Of a stretch of 64,000 bases of DNA, positions 1 through 8,039 are shown piece by piece; within the stretch, counting starts at the first letter, position 1; each line of letters begins with the position of its first letter. The stretch covers positions 62,001 through 126,000 of the forward strand of contig NZ_BEWL01000004.1 in assembly GCF_002723915.1 (NCBI RefSeq), written 5' to 3'. A program made the translations under genes and the position numbers. Source of the stretch: Gluconobacter albidus (GTDB taxonomy: Bacteria; Pseudomonadota; Alphaproteobacteria; Acetobacterales; Acetobacteraceae). The notes under the pieces are model-generated. The model saw nothing but the letters and a program-made list of their open reading frames with translations, did no database searches and had not been told where the DNA came from.

Positions 1-225
1 ATCGTCCGGGCGATCCTCAACTACCCTGCCACGGTCGGACGCTCCGTTCCCGAACTCCTGCGTTTGCTCTGCGCACTACAAGAAGTCGACCGCGCGGGCG
101 CTCTCACACCCGAAAGCTGGCAGCCCGGACAGCGTACCATCGCGCCCCCGCTCCAGACGCAGGCCGCCGTGGAAAAAGCCGGGGCCAAATGGTTCTTCCA
201 ACCCATGGCACGGGAACGCTCATGA
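1..225 (+). CDS. Peroxiredoxin (AhpC/TSA, Prx6-like), C-terminal part only
   Basis: The gene begins before the window; the last 74 codons are visible in frame 1. The readable part matches the C-terminal arm of 1-Cys/Prx6-type peroxiredoxins: a 'RAILNYPATVGRS' strand, a 'LLRLLCALQEVD' helix and the 'TPESWQPGQ' segment typical of this subfamily. Such enzymes reduce hydrogen and organic peroxides in the cytoplasm. The catalytic Cys is outside the window. The stop codon overlaps the start of the ArsR-type gene (ATGA), so the two are probably translationally coupled. The family is well supported; the subfamily rests on the C-terminal arm only. Confidence 0.8.
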   Translation: MVRAILNYPATVGRSVPELLRLLCALQEVDRAGALTPESWQPGQRTIAPPLQTQAAVEKAGAKWFFQPMARERS

Positions 226-605
226 CCGTTCTGCTTCCCCTTGAGAAAAGCCGGGAACTGGCGGAATGGCTGCGCATCCTTGCCCAGCCCCAACGCCTCA
301 TGATCCTCTCGGCCCTGCTCGACAGCACCCATGCCGTCAGCGAAATCGAGACCATGACCGGCATCGGACAGCCGACGCTGAGCCAGCATCTGGGCGCACT
401 CAGACGCGCAGGCCTGATCGAATCCCAGCGCGAATCCCGCGCCATCCATTACTGCTGGGCCGACACCCCGGACGCCCGACGCGCACGGGCGCTTCTGATG
501 AGCCTGCAACCCGGAGCCCTCCCGCCCGAACTCCCCGTCCCGGCCCCCGAAACCGCACCCGGCCCGGCTGCATCAGCGCGGTTTGCCCGTATTCTTCACT
601 CCTGA
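222..605 (+). CDS. ArsR/SmtB-family transcriptional regulator
   Basis: A 127-residue winged-helix repressor. The N-terminal 'LRILAQPQRLMILSAL' helix, the 'GQPTLSQHLGALRRAGLIES' recognition helix and the wing strand ending 'AIHYCWAD' are the ArsR fold in order. The core resembles redox or sulfide sensors of the BigR/SqrR group, but only one Cys (in the wing) is present, so the two-Cys disulfide mechanism of that group cannot apply. The C-terminal 30 residues are Pro/Ala-rich and probably disordered. I chose the ATG at 222, which overlaps the peroxiredoxin stop, over a GTG-type start at 189. The likely job is control of its own peroxiredoxin operon; that is inference. Confidence 0.85.
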   Translation: MTVLLPLEKSRELAEWLRILAQPQRLMILSALLDSTHAVSEIETMTGIGQPTLSQHLGALRRAGLIESQRESRAIHYCWADTPDARRARALLMSLQPGALPPELPVPAPETAPGPAASARFARILHS

Positions 606-733
606 CAGTCTGAAATCAGGATCTGGAAAGTCTTTATTGAAGAATATTGCACCATGCGGAGTTGCGATAAAGTTTCTTCAGGCTGAAACTGTAAAAAGCC
701 CCATACGCTTACCTGAAGGTAAGGAGAAAACAC

Positions 734-991
734 ATGATTCGTTATTGTATAGCTCTGGTCGGACTGGCATTTGCACTGACACAGGGTGCCTCCGCAGCCA
801 CCCGCGAAGAACAGACGAAGGCCTGCAAGGGCGATGCGCTGCGCCTGTGCGCGCTTGCCATTCCCAACGAAGCCAAGATCACCGCCTGCATGCAGAAGAA
901 GATCGACAAACTGTCCCCGAAATGCCGCGCAATGTTCGCACCTCTCCCTCAGACCAAAAAAGCGTCCGCACCCAAGCCGAAACAGGGGTGA
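734..991 (+). CDS. Small secreted cysteine-rich protein
   Basis: An 85-residue protein with a clear signal peptide (hydrophobic 'IALVGLAFALTQGASA', cleavage after Ala-Ser-Ala). The mature part has four Cys in the order 'ACKGDALRLCA', 'ITACMQKK', 'LSPKCRAMF', followed by a Lys/Pro-rich tail. The C-x(7)-C...C...LSPxC layout resembles short periplasmic cysteine-rich-repeat proteins common in proteobacteria, whose function is unknown. The ATG has a good Shine-Dalgarno (AAGGAGA) nine bases upstream. It appears to be monocistronic and is followed by a perfect 12-bp inverted repeat at 1022-1053. Confidence 0.75.
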   Translation: MIRYCIALVGLAFALTQGASAATREEQTKACKGDALRLCALAIPNEAKITACMQKKIDKLSPKCRAMFAPLPQTKKASAPKPKQG

Positions 992-1021
992 AGCAGCCCT
1001 GAAAAACAGTTTAACGGATCC

Positions 1022-1053
1022 GTGATTGCGAAATCGGTCATTTTCGCAATCAC
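1022..1053 (+). terminator. Perfect 12-bp inverted repeat after the cysteine-rich gene
   Basis: Arms GTGATTGCGAAA and TTTCGCAATCAC are separated by eight bases. It lies 31 bp after the upstream stop and 140 bp before the LacI-type gene. There is no T-run, so it is either a Rho-independent-like RNA hairpin that ends or protects the upstream mRNA, or a DNA operator for the downstream regulator. Confidence 0.45.
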
Positions 1054-1193
1054 TCCCGCGTCCGTGACTGGTTTCTGCCCGACAGACTGGATATGGTACC
1101 TCCAGTGATTTTCAACAGAATACTGACATCACACCGCAACCGTCAGGATCGGCCCCGACAGGTCTGGTGTGTTTTGCTGGACAGACCGGAACA

Positions 1194-2267
1194 ATGACCC
1201 GACAGTACGACCGCCGCAAAGTAACCCTCAAGGACGTGGCAGCACAGGTCGGGGTCTCCCACACAACGGTTTCCAATGCCTATATCCGCCCTGGCCAGCT
1301 CTCGGCCGCCCTGCGCGAGAAGATCCTCGCCGCCGCGCAGGAGCTCGGATATACCGGCCCCGATCCGGCGGCCAAACAGCTTGCAACCGGTCGCGCCGGG
1401 GCTCTGGGGTTCCTGTTCAGCGAAGACCTGCCCTACGCCTTCACCGACCCCGCGATCCTGAGCGTCCTCAACGGCGTCGCCCGTTCCTGCGACGATCTGG
1501 AAACCGATCTGGCCCTGATTTCCGCGGGCAGCAATCTGCGCAACCGCGCCGCGCCCGTGTCGCTCGGCAACGCGGCCGTGGACGGCTACATCCTCTATTC
1601 CGTTGCTCCCGACAGCCGCTGCGTCCTCATGGCCCAGCAGCGCAATGTCCCGCTCGTCGTGGTGGACCAGCCCCGCCTCGATGGCGTGCCGTATGTCGGG
1701 ATCGACGATCGTGGCTCAGCCTATCGCGCAGCCAAAACCCTTCTTGATCTCGGGCACCGGCATTTCGGCATCCTGTCGCTCAAGACGGCCCATGACGGCT
1801 ATTTCGGCCCCCTGACCGCCAAACGGCGTGCCAATATTGCCCACAGCACCATCGCCATGCGCCTCGAAGGCTATCTTCTGGCCCTGCGGGAAGCCAAAAT
1901 CGCCCCCGAAGACGTCCCCGCCTGGGAAATCCCGATTAATTCCGAAGACATGGGAGCGGAAGGCGTTCGCCACCTGCTGAACCGCGCCCAGCGCCCGACC
2001 GCCATTCTCGCCATGAGCGACCGCGTCGCCATCGGCGCCATGCAGACCATCCGCGCCCTGGGCCTGAACATCCCGCAGGACGTCTCGATCTTCGGGTTCG
2101 ACGACATCCCCGCCGCCGAAGGTGCCGATCTGAGCACGATCCGCCAGCCTCACGAACGCAAGGGGACGGAAGCCGTGCGCCTGCTGGGTGCGGCCAGCGG
2201 CAGCGAGAATGTCATCCTCGATACCGAACTGGTCCTGCGCGGCAGCATCGGCCCCACCGCAACCTGA
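1194..2267 (+). CDS. LacI-family transcriptional regulator
   Basis: About 357 residues. The N-terminal LacI helix-turn-helix and hinge are clear ('VTLKDVAAQVGVSHTTVSNA', then 'LREKILAAAQELGYTGPDPAAKQL'), followed by a periplasmic-binding-protein-like effector domain ending in the usual 'DVSIFGFDDIPAAEGADLSTIRQP' block. ATG 1194 puts the HTH at the expected distance from the N-terminus; an upstream start at 1167 would add nine atypical residues. The gene converges on the HAD gene (10 bp between stops). Its nearest sugar-related target candidate is the GH20-containing operon on the opposite strand. The effector is not identifiable from the sequence. Confidence 0.9.
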   Translation: MTRQYDRRKVTLKDVAAQVGVSHTTVSNAYIRPGQLSAALREKILAAAQELGYTGPDPAAKQLATGRAGALGFLFSEDLPYAFTDPAILSVLNGVARSCDDLETDLALISAGSNLRNRAAPVSLGNAAVDGYILYSVAPDSRCVLMAQQRNVPLVVVDQPRLDGVPYVGIDDRGSAYRAAKTLLDLGHRHFGILSLKTAHDGYFGPLTAKRRANIAHSTIAMRLEGYLLALREAKIAPEDVPAWEIPINSEDMGAEGVRHLLNRAQRPTAILAMSDRVAIGAMQTIRALGLNIPQDVSIFGFDDIPAAEGADLSTIRQPHERKGTEAVRLLGAASGSENVILDTELVLRGSIGPTAT

Positions 2268-2276
2268 CGGCGGCTT

Positions 2277-2942
2277 TCAGCTCCGCAGCGCCGCAGGAAG
2301 CTCGCTGAAAGAACCGATCCGCAGATGCGGGTCCAGCGCCGCGCACTGGGCTGCGGATCCATGGCCGTAACTGGCCCAGCATGACGCAATCCCCGCATTG
2401 CGGGCGAACTGGAGATCGGCCACGGTATCGCCCACCATCAGGAAAGCCGAGCGCGGCTGTGTCGGGAACAGCGGCACAATCCGCTCGTCCATCACGCGCG
2501 GATCAGGCTTGTGCGGAAAATGCGGTTCGGAGGCCACGACGCCCGAGAAGAACGGCGTCAGGCCAAAGCGCGCGATGCTCGCACAGACGGTCGGGGCATG
2601 TTTGTTGCTGAGAATGGTGAGAATTGTCCCCTGTTCTTTCAGTGCGGCGAGCGTGTCCACCACCCCTTCGAACAGGACCGTCTCCTCTTCGTCCGCAGCC
2701 GGGTAGAACGCCCGGTAATGGCGCACGAACGCTGCGGCGTCCTGTGCATCACTTTCGGGGACGATCGCCTGAAACAGCGTCTGGAGCGTTCCGCCCCGCG
2801 TCAGTTCCTGCTTGAGCGCAGCCGGTGCGGGAGCGGGGACGCCCACGGCGTTGAATGCTTCTCTGAGGCTGCGAAGAATGGCCGGCTGCGTTTCCGCCAG
2901 CGTGCCGTCATAGTCGAGGAGGAGGATCGGAAAACCTGTCAT
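2277..2942 (-). CDS. HAD-family phosphatase (phosphoglycolate-phosphatase-like)
   Basis: A 221-residue haloacid-dehalogenase-type hydrolase. Motif I is 'LLDYDGTLAET' (nucleophile and acid Asp), motif II is 'ILSNKHAP' with the downstream Lys region, and motif III is 'GDTVADLQFARNAG'. The cap between motifs I and II is helical, as in phosphoglycolate or sugar-phosphate phosphatases. ATG 2942 is preceded by AGGAAAG; a longer reading to 3053 has no ribosome binding site and overlaps the hexosaminidase. It is the last gene of the ABC transporter/GH20 operon. The substrate is unknown; the context suggests a sugar phosphate or chelator-derived phosphate. Confidence 0.8.
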   Translation of the reverse strand: MTGFPILLLDYDGTLAETQPAILRSLREAFNAVGVPAPAPAALKQELTRGGTLQTLFQAIVPESDAQDAAAFVRHYRAFYPAADEEETVLFEGVVDTLAALKEQGTILTILSNKHAPTVCASIARFGLTPFFSGVVASEPHFPHKPDPRVMDERIVPLFPTQPRSAFLMVGDTVADLQFARNAGIASCWASYGHGSAAQCAALDPHLRIGSFSELPAALRS

Positions 2943-3003
2943 GCTTTCCTTTTCCCCCGCCATGCGACGGAAATCCATCCCCTGCGGCGCATATCCGCAA
3001 CGC

Positions 3004-5169
3004 TTATCGACCACCTGCTGCAAGAAGCGCCCTGATCCCCGGCAAAATCGCAATCAGCAATCCTCCCGGCGGCTGCGGAGCGCGGGCGGAGGCCAGCATG
3101 CTAGCCGAATTTTCAAAAGCCGCTTCCTGATCCTGAAGCAGGCGGGTCGCATCCATCCGCCATGCCGAGCCGCCTCGCCCGTTCAGAACACCCAGCCCGG
3201 CCCGGGACAACTGCCCCACGGCATGGGATACGGGGACCACGGTCTCAAGCGCGGGGATATTTTTTGCAACGGCGACAAAGGCCGCTTCATTATCGGCCCA
3301 GCGCTGGAGCATCTGGCGCAACGGCGCGGCCAGTCCCGTCTCGCCTTGCGCGTAACGCTCCGCCATCGCGTTGAACTGTATCGCCACGAATGAATCCGGC
3401 TCCGCCACAGCCACCGGACCCGAAAGCATGGTGCCACCACTGGCGGTGTCGAGATGGTTGAGCGCGTAATTGCGGACCGGCACCGTTACATCCGTCAGCA
3501 CGTTCAGAGGCTCTGAATGCCCTGGTGCCATGGCTTCGCGCAGGGCATTGCGATGCTGCGTTGCCTGCAACCCGGTTGCCTCAAGCTCCGCCATCACAGC
3601 GGGCAGACGCCGCTCCAGATCAGGAACATCCCGCACATCCTGCGCGGACCAGAACCGCTCGGCCAGCGCCGCCATCCGGGGCCAGAGCCGTGAATCCAGC
3701 ATCGGTTCGGGCACCATTTCCGCCCAGAGCGTCCCTTCCGCCCCCAGCACCAGCTTTTTCTGTGCGTCATCCAGAGGCGGGGCATTTACATCCATCTCAA
3801 AAGGCACGGAGAACTCGGGATGCTTGGGCGGAAACTTCGCCAGCTGATCTGCTGTGATGCCATCTGCCCTCGTATCGAACGGATCGACCGCATAATGTGT
3901 GGCGGACGGACGCAGCAGATCGAGATAATATCCCGCGGACACCACCACCGGATGTCCGGCGCGTGTGGCCGATCCCGTCCATTTCGACGCGCGCCAGGGC
4001 TCGACGACCACGTTTTTCGGGATCGGGGCCTCGCTGACCTCGTCCCATCCCATCATTACATGCCCCTGCGCCGCGATGATGGCCGCGACCTGCCCCGTAA
4101 ACGCAGCCTGAAGCGCTTCGGCCGTTTCGTAGCCATGCGCCTTCATATAAGCCGCAATCGCCGGATTTTTCGTCCACTGGGAGGACACGACTTCATCGCC
4201 GCCCGCATGAATATAGCGGTCCGGGAAAAGGCGCCCCATCTCGCCATAAAGAACCCGTACGAAGCGCAACGTCTGCGGATTGGTCGGGTCGAGGGCAGCA
4301 TTGTTGAGGTTCAGCCCCTTGGTGCTCATGTCAGGCAAAGGCTGCGCTGCCAGTTCCGGATAGGCGCGGACGATTGCCAGTGCATGACCCGGAACGTCGA
4401 ATTCCGGCACCACACGAATGCCACGGTCGGCTGCATAGGATACGACCTCGCGGATCTGGGCCTGCGTATAATACTGATCCGGAGCGGTCATGGCCTGAAG
4501 CTGCGGATATGTCCGACTCTCGACCCGGAAGGCCGTTCCGTCACTCAGATGCCAGTGCAGCACGTTGAGCTTGACCATTTCCATCGCATCGAGCTGACGC
4601 TCTACGGTCGCGACCGTATCGAAATGCCGCGACACGTCCAGCAGCAGACCGCGCCACGCAAACCGGGGCGCATCTTCGATATGGATACGCTCGACGACGG
4701 CACCTTCCGGCGTGGCGCGGACAAGCTGGAGCAGCGTAGCCAGCCCATGGATCACACCTGCCGGACCATCCGCCTCCAGCCGCGCACCTTTGGCTGCAGT
4801 CGTGAGCGCGTAATGCTCCTTTTCATCCACACTCAGATAGGCCCGGTCCGGCCCGGCAGACACGTGCAGCACATACGGTGCGCCCTGTCCCGCAGGCCCG
4901 GCGATGGCGGCAAGGCGTGTCGTGAACCGCGCTGCGGCCCGTTGCAGCAGGGGGGAGGGGCGTGTGTCCCACACGATCTGCACCCCGCCACCAATTGGCG
5001 CCACACCATTGGGCACCGAAACGCTCTGCGGAACGGGCAGCAGACTCTCTTCCGCTCGCGCTTTACCTACAGAAATCCCGGCCAGAACGCTTCCCGCAAG
5101 GAGCAGCCCCACCGCGCCACGAACCCTGCGGTGAATGATCCGTCCGCGTTGTGAAGCTGTCTGCGTCAT
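3004..5169 (-). CDS. Beta-N-acetylhexosaminidase, GH20 family, secreted
   Basis: A 721-residue exported glycosidase. An Arg-rich n-region and hydrophobic stretch end in a signal cleavage site near 'GKARA-EE'. A GH20b-like N-domain follows, then the catalytic TIM barrel with 'LNVLHWHLSDGTAFRVES' and the Asp-Glu catalytic pair in 'YIHAGGDEV' near residue 325, plus 'GWDE' and 'LGAEGTLWAE'. About 200 C-terminal residues lie outside the usual barrel. GH20 enzymes remove terminal GlcNAc or GalNAc by substrate-assisted catalysis. ATG 5169 was chosen because it directly precedes the signal peptide. Its 25-bp distance from the binding-protein gene implies co-transcription, which is an unusual setting for GH20. 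Confidence 0.9.
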   Translation of the reverse strand: MTQTASQRGRIIHRRVRGAVGLLLAGSVLAGISVGKARAEESLLPVPQSVSVPNGVAPIGGGVQIVWDTRPSPLLQRAAARFTTRLAAIAGPAGQGAPYVLHVSAGPDRAYLSVDEKEHYALTTAAKGARLEADGPAGVIHGLATLLQLVRATPEGAVVERIHIEDAPRFAWRGLLLDVSRHFDTVATVERQLDAMEMVKLNVLHWHLSDGTAFRVESRTYPQLQAMTAPDQYYTQAQIREVVSYAADRGIRVVPEFDVPGHALAIVRAYPELAAQPLPDMSTKGLNLNNAALDPTNPQTLRFVRVLYGEMGRLFPDRYIHAGGDEVVSSQWTKNPAIAAYMKAHGYETAEALQAAFTGQVAAIIAAQGHVMMGWDEVSEAPIPKNVVVEPWRASKWTGSATRAGHPVVVSAGYYLDLLRPSATHYAVDPFDTRADGITADQLAKFPPKHPEFSVPFEMDVNAPPLDDAQKKLVLGAEGTLWAEMVPEPMLDSRLWPRMAALAERFWSAQDVRDVPDLERRLPAVMAELEATGLQATQHRNALREAMAPGHSEPLNVLTDVTVPVRNYALNHLDTASGGTMLSGPVAVAEPDSFVAIQFNAMAERYAQGETGLAAPLRQMLQRWADNEAAFVAVAKNIPALETVVPVSHAVGQLSRAGLGVLNGRGGSAWRMDATRLLQDQEAAFENSASMLASARAPQPPGGLLIAILPGIRALLAAGGR

Positions 5170-5194
5170 CTGAAGCTGTCCCTGAGTGTGAATT

Positions 5195-6205
5195 TCAGTG
5201 CGTATCGGGCGCGGGAGGGCGCGCATCGAGCATAAGCTCCGCATCTCCGGCAGACAGCGCAATACCATAGAACTCATGATAGAAAGAACGGATAGACCGG
5301 ATCATCGCAGGCCGGTCCACCTGTCCGGTCTGAACGATCTGCCGCGACCACAGAACCTGAAGCAGAAGCTCCGGCCCATAACGGTCCCACGGAAACAGCC
5401 CGGTCGGATTGCGATAGACACGCCCGGACTGCACGGCTTTGACTTTCGACCAGACCGGGTCCTGCGTCAGTGTCGCCGGATCGCCCGCATTGGCGCCAAT
5501 AATGACGATATCCGGATTCCACGACAGGATCTGTTCGATCGAAACGGGCTGCTTGTTGCCATGAATGCCCTGTGCCGCATTCTGCCCCCCCGCACTGCGG
5601 ATCCACTGGTCGATGATACTGGCATCGCCATCCACCCTGAGCGGCCTGAGGGACTCCACATGCAGCACGCGCGGCCCCTGCGGATTGGTCGGAGCCTGCG
5701 AGACGGCCTGAAGAAACGCCAGACGATAGGCCTGCGCCCGCTTTGCCGCCAATGGTGTCTGAAGCAGGGTCGCCGTTCCGTCCACGCAGTCAAGCATCGA
5801 ATCAAACCGGTCGAACCCTTCAGGCACGACATTGAGCCCGGCGCGTGTGAGGGCATCGGCGGAATGGCCCGAAGCCGTCACGAACACCAGATCGGGATGC
5901 AGCGCCAGAAGTTCCTCCGCATTCAGATTGCCGGGATCCAGCGTCTCGGCCCTGGACAGCGACGGCACCAGCCTGAACATCCAAGGCAGCATCGCCGGAC
6001 GCGCCACAGTCCCCACGATCCGGTCCTGCGCCCCCAGCATGACGAGCATCGCATTATGGGCGTACCACCCCTCCACAATCCGGGTGGGAGGTGCCGCATA
6101 CGCGACCGGTCCCGGCAGCGAAACCGCACCCAGCAACGTCGCCCCCAGAAATGTCAGGGCCGAAAACCGCTTCAGGGTCCGTGACAACGTCAGTCCCAGT
6201 GTCAT
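5195..6205 (-). CDS. ABC transporter periplasmic binding protein (FecB/BtuF-like, TroA fold)
   Basis: A 336-residue class III substrate-binding protein. The signal peptide has its hydrophobic core at 'TFLGATLLGAVSLPGPVAYA'. The mature protein shows the two-lobe pattern: 'MLVMLGAQDRIVGTV', 'NLNAEELLALHPDLVFV', a linking helix, then 'SIEQILSWNPDIVIIGA' and 'KAVQSGRVYRNP'. Family members bind ferric siderophores, heme or cobalamin; the ligand cannot be read from the sequence. It overlaps the ATPase gene by 4 bp (ATGA). It follows the permease and ATPase genes and precedes the GH20 gene. Confidence 0.88.
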   Translation of the reverse strand: MTLGLTLSRTLKRFSALTFLGATLLGAVSLPGPVAYAAPPTRIVEGWYAHNAMLVMLGAQDRIVGTVARPAMLPWMFRLVPSLSRAETLDPGNLNAEELLALHPDLVFVTASGHSADALTRAGLNVVPEGFDRFDSMLDCVDGTATLLQTPLAAKRAQAYRLAFLQAVSQAPTNPQGPRVLHVESLRPLRVDGDASIIDQWIRSAGGQNAAQGIHGNKQPVSIEQILSWNPDIVIIGANAGDPATLTQDPVWSKVKAVQSGRVYRNPTGLFPWDRYGPELLLQVLWSRQIVQTGQVDRPAMIRSIRSFYHEFYGIALSAGDAELMLDARPPAPDTH

Positions 6206-6984
6206 TTCTCGTTCCTTTCCTGATGGAAAAAGCGGTTTCCGGCATGATCCATCTGCATCAGAGGCACCCCGTAAAGCGCCGACATCCGTTGTGCCGTCAC
6301 GACATCCTGCGGCGGCCCGTCAGCTTCGATCCGGCCATGATCCAGAACCAGAACCCGGCTGGCATGCGCATAGAGTTCTTCCGGCCGGTGGGAGGTGAGC
6401 ATAACAAGCCGCCCCTCACGCGCAAGCTCCGCCAGCAGTGCCATCAGACGCATCTGATACCCGTAATCCAGCCCCGTCATCGGTTCGTCCAGCAGCAGCC
6501 CCCGCGCATCCTGCGCAATGGCCCGCGCCAGAACGACCCGCTGACGCTCGCCACCGGACAGCTCCGTGACGGGACGATCGGCAAAGCGCTCCAGCCCCAT
6601 CCGCCCCAGCGCCCCCGACACGGCGCGGCGGTCCTGCGTGGACAAACGCCCCGTCAGGCCGGAATGCGGCACCCGTCCAAGCTCCACCATTCGCCGCACC
6701 GTATAAGGAAAGGTGGCCACATGGCTTTGCGGCACGTAAGCCAGATGCCGCGCGATGGCAGAGGCAGGCCACGCCCGCAGAGGCCGCCCCTCAAGAAAAA
6801 CCTCTCCCGTCGAAGGCGCGAGAAAACCCATCAGAAGCCGCAGCAGCGTACTTTTGCCTGCACCGTTCAGGCCCAGAAGCCCAACCAGTTCGCCTTCCCG
6901 TAGCGAAAGGTCGATCCCCTCCAGCACAGATCCGGGCTGCCGCGGCTGGCGGAAACCAAGGTTCCGGCACGACAGCAGCGTCAT
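6202..6984 (-). CDS. ABC transporter ATP-binding protein (FecE/BtuD-like)
   Basis: A 260-residue nucleotide-binding subunit. Walker A is 'GLNGAGKSTLLRLL', the Q-loop is in 'AYVPQSH', the signature is 'LSGGERQRVVLARA', Walker B is 'GLLLDEPMTGLD', and the H-loop is 'MLTSHRPEE'. It resembles the ATPases of iron-siderophore and vitamin B12 importers. The overlaps are 4 bp with the permease gene upstream and 4 bp with the binding-protein gene downstream. Confidence 0.93.
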   Translation of the reverse strand: MTLLSCRNLGFRQPRQPGSVLEGIDLSLREGELVGLLGLNGAGKSTLLRLLMGFLAPSTGEVFLEGRPLRAWPASAIARHLAYVPQSHVATFPYTVRRMVELGRVPHSGLTGRLSTQDRRAVSGALGRMGLERFADRPVTELSGGERQRVVLARAIAQDARGLLLDEPMTGLDYGYQMRLMALLAELAREGRLVMLTSHRPEELYAHASRVLVLDHGRIEADGPPQDVVTAQRMSALYGVPLMQMDHAGNRFFHQERNEK

Positions 6985-8039
6985 GCCATCCCGCCCCGCA
7001 GGCGCCGCAGCACCAGCACGAAAGCCAGAGCGCCGAACAATTGCGTGACGATCCCGAGCGGAACCTCGCCCGTCGTCAGACTGCGCGCGCAGGTATCGGC
7101 CAGCACCAGCCCCCCGGCCCCCAGCAGCGCCGTCACCGGCATCATGTTCCGGTGCTCCGCCCCGACGAGCAGGCGTGCCACATGGGGCACCAGAAGTCCG
7201 ATCCAGCCGATAATGCCCGCCATTGAAATCGTCATCGCACAGGCCAGCGTTGCCAGAACAATGAGTGCCGGTCGCATGACCCGAACGGAAATTCCGAGAC
7301 TGCGGGCTTCGTCATCTCCCAGTGACAGCACGTCCAGAACGGGGGCGCACACCACAAGCGCCGTGGTCAGGGCGAGAAGCGGGCCGGACATCCATGCCAG
7401 TTCCCGCCATCCGCTCGGCGCCAGACTGCCTAGCAGCCAGTTCACGATAGCCGGAAGCTGATCCATCGGATCGGCCAGATATTTCACCAGAGACAGCAAG
7501 GCGGTAAAGATCGCATTCCCGATCAAGCCACCCAGAAGCAGGGCCAGAATGCCCCCCCCTGGCAGGGTCCTGCTGATCAGGAGCCCACAGCCAACCGCCA
7601 GCAGCCCTCCCCCGAAGGCGCCCATCTGCACCACGAACGCTGATCCGCCGCTGACGATCGCAAGCGCTGCCCCGAACGCCGCGCCACTCAGAACGCCCAG
7701 AAGATCCGGCGAAACCAGTGGGTTACGAAACACCGCCTGATAGGTTGCGCCGCCGCAGGACAACGCACTTCCCACCAGCAGCGCCGCCAGAATACGCGGC
7801 AAGCGGGCCTGCATCACCACGGCCTGCGCAAGAGGATCAACTCCGGCGGACAGATGCAGCAAATGCCCGAACACTCCAAACACCCGCAGCGGTGACAGCG
7901 GATAGCGCCCCAGACAGAGCGCGCACACCACACTCAGAACAACACCGGTCAGGGCCAGGGAACGGATCAGGGCAGGACGAACGGAAATGGCAGGTCCTCT
8001 CGGCAGAACGACAGACGAAACCCGCCGCAGGAAAATCAT
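6981..8039 (-). CDS. FecCD-family ABC transporter permease
   Basis: A 352-residue, very hydrophobic protein with roughly nine to ten predicted membrane helices. It has FecCD landmarks: 'ARLPRILAALLVGSALSCGGATYQAVFRNPLVSPDLLGV' split across helices, 'SGGSAFVVQMGAFGGG', and the C-terminal 'GIIGWIGLLVPHVARLLVGAEHR' loop that contacts the ATPase. I chose ATG 8039 with an upstream GGAGAGG; the longer reading to 8081 starts at TTG. It is the first gene of the five-gene operon. No TonB-dependent receptor is found nearby. Confidence 0.88.
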   Translation of the reverse strand: MIFLRRVSSVVLPRGPAISVRPALIRSLALTGVVLSVVCALCLGRYPLSPLRVFGVFGHLLHLSAGVDPLAQAVVMQARLPRILAALLVGSALSCGGATYQAVFRNPLVSPDLLGVLSGAAFGAALAIVSGGSAFVVQMGAFGGGLLAVGCGLLISRTLPGGGILALLLGGLIGNAIFTALLSLVKYLADPMDQLPAIVNWLLGSLAPSGWRELAWMSGPLLALTTALVVCAPVLDVLSLGDDEARSLGISVRVMRPALIVLATLACAMTISMAGIIGWIGLLVPHVARLLVGAEHRNMMPVTALLGAGGLVLADTCARSLTTGEVPLGIVTQLFGALAFVLVLRRLRGGMA

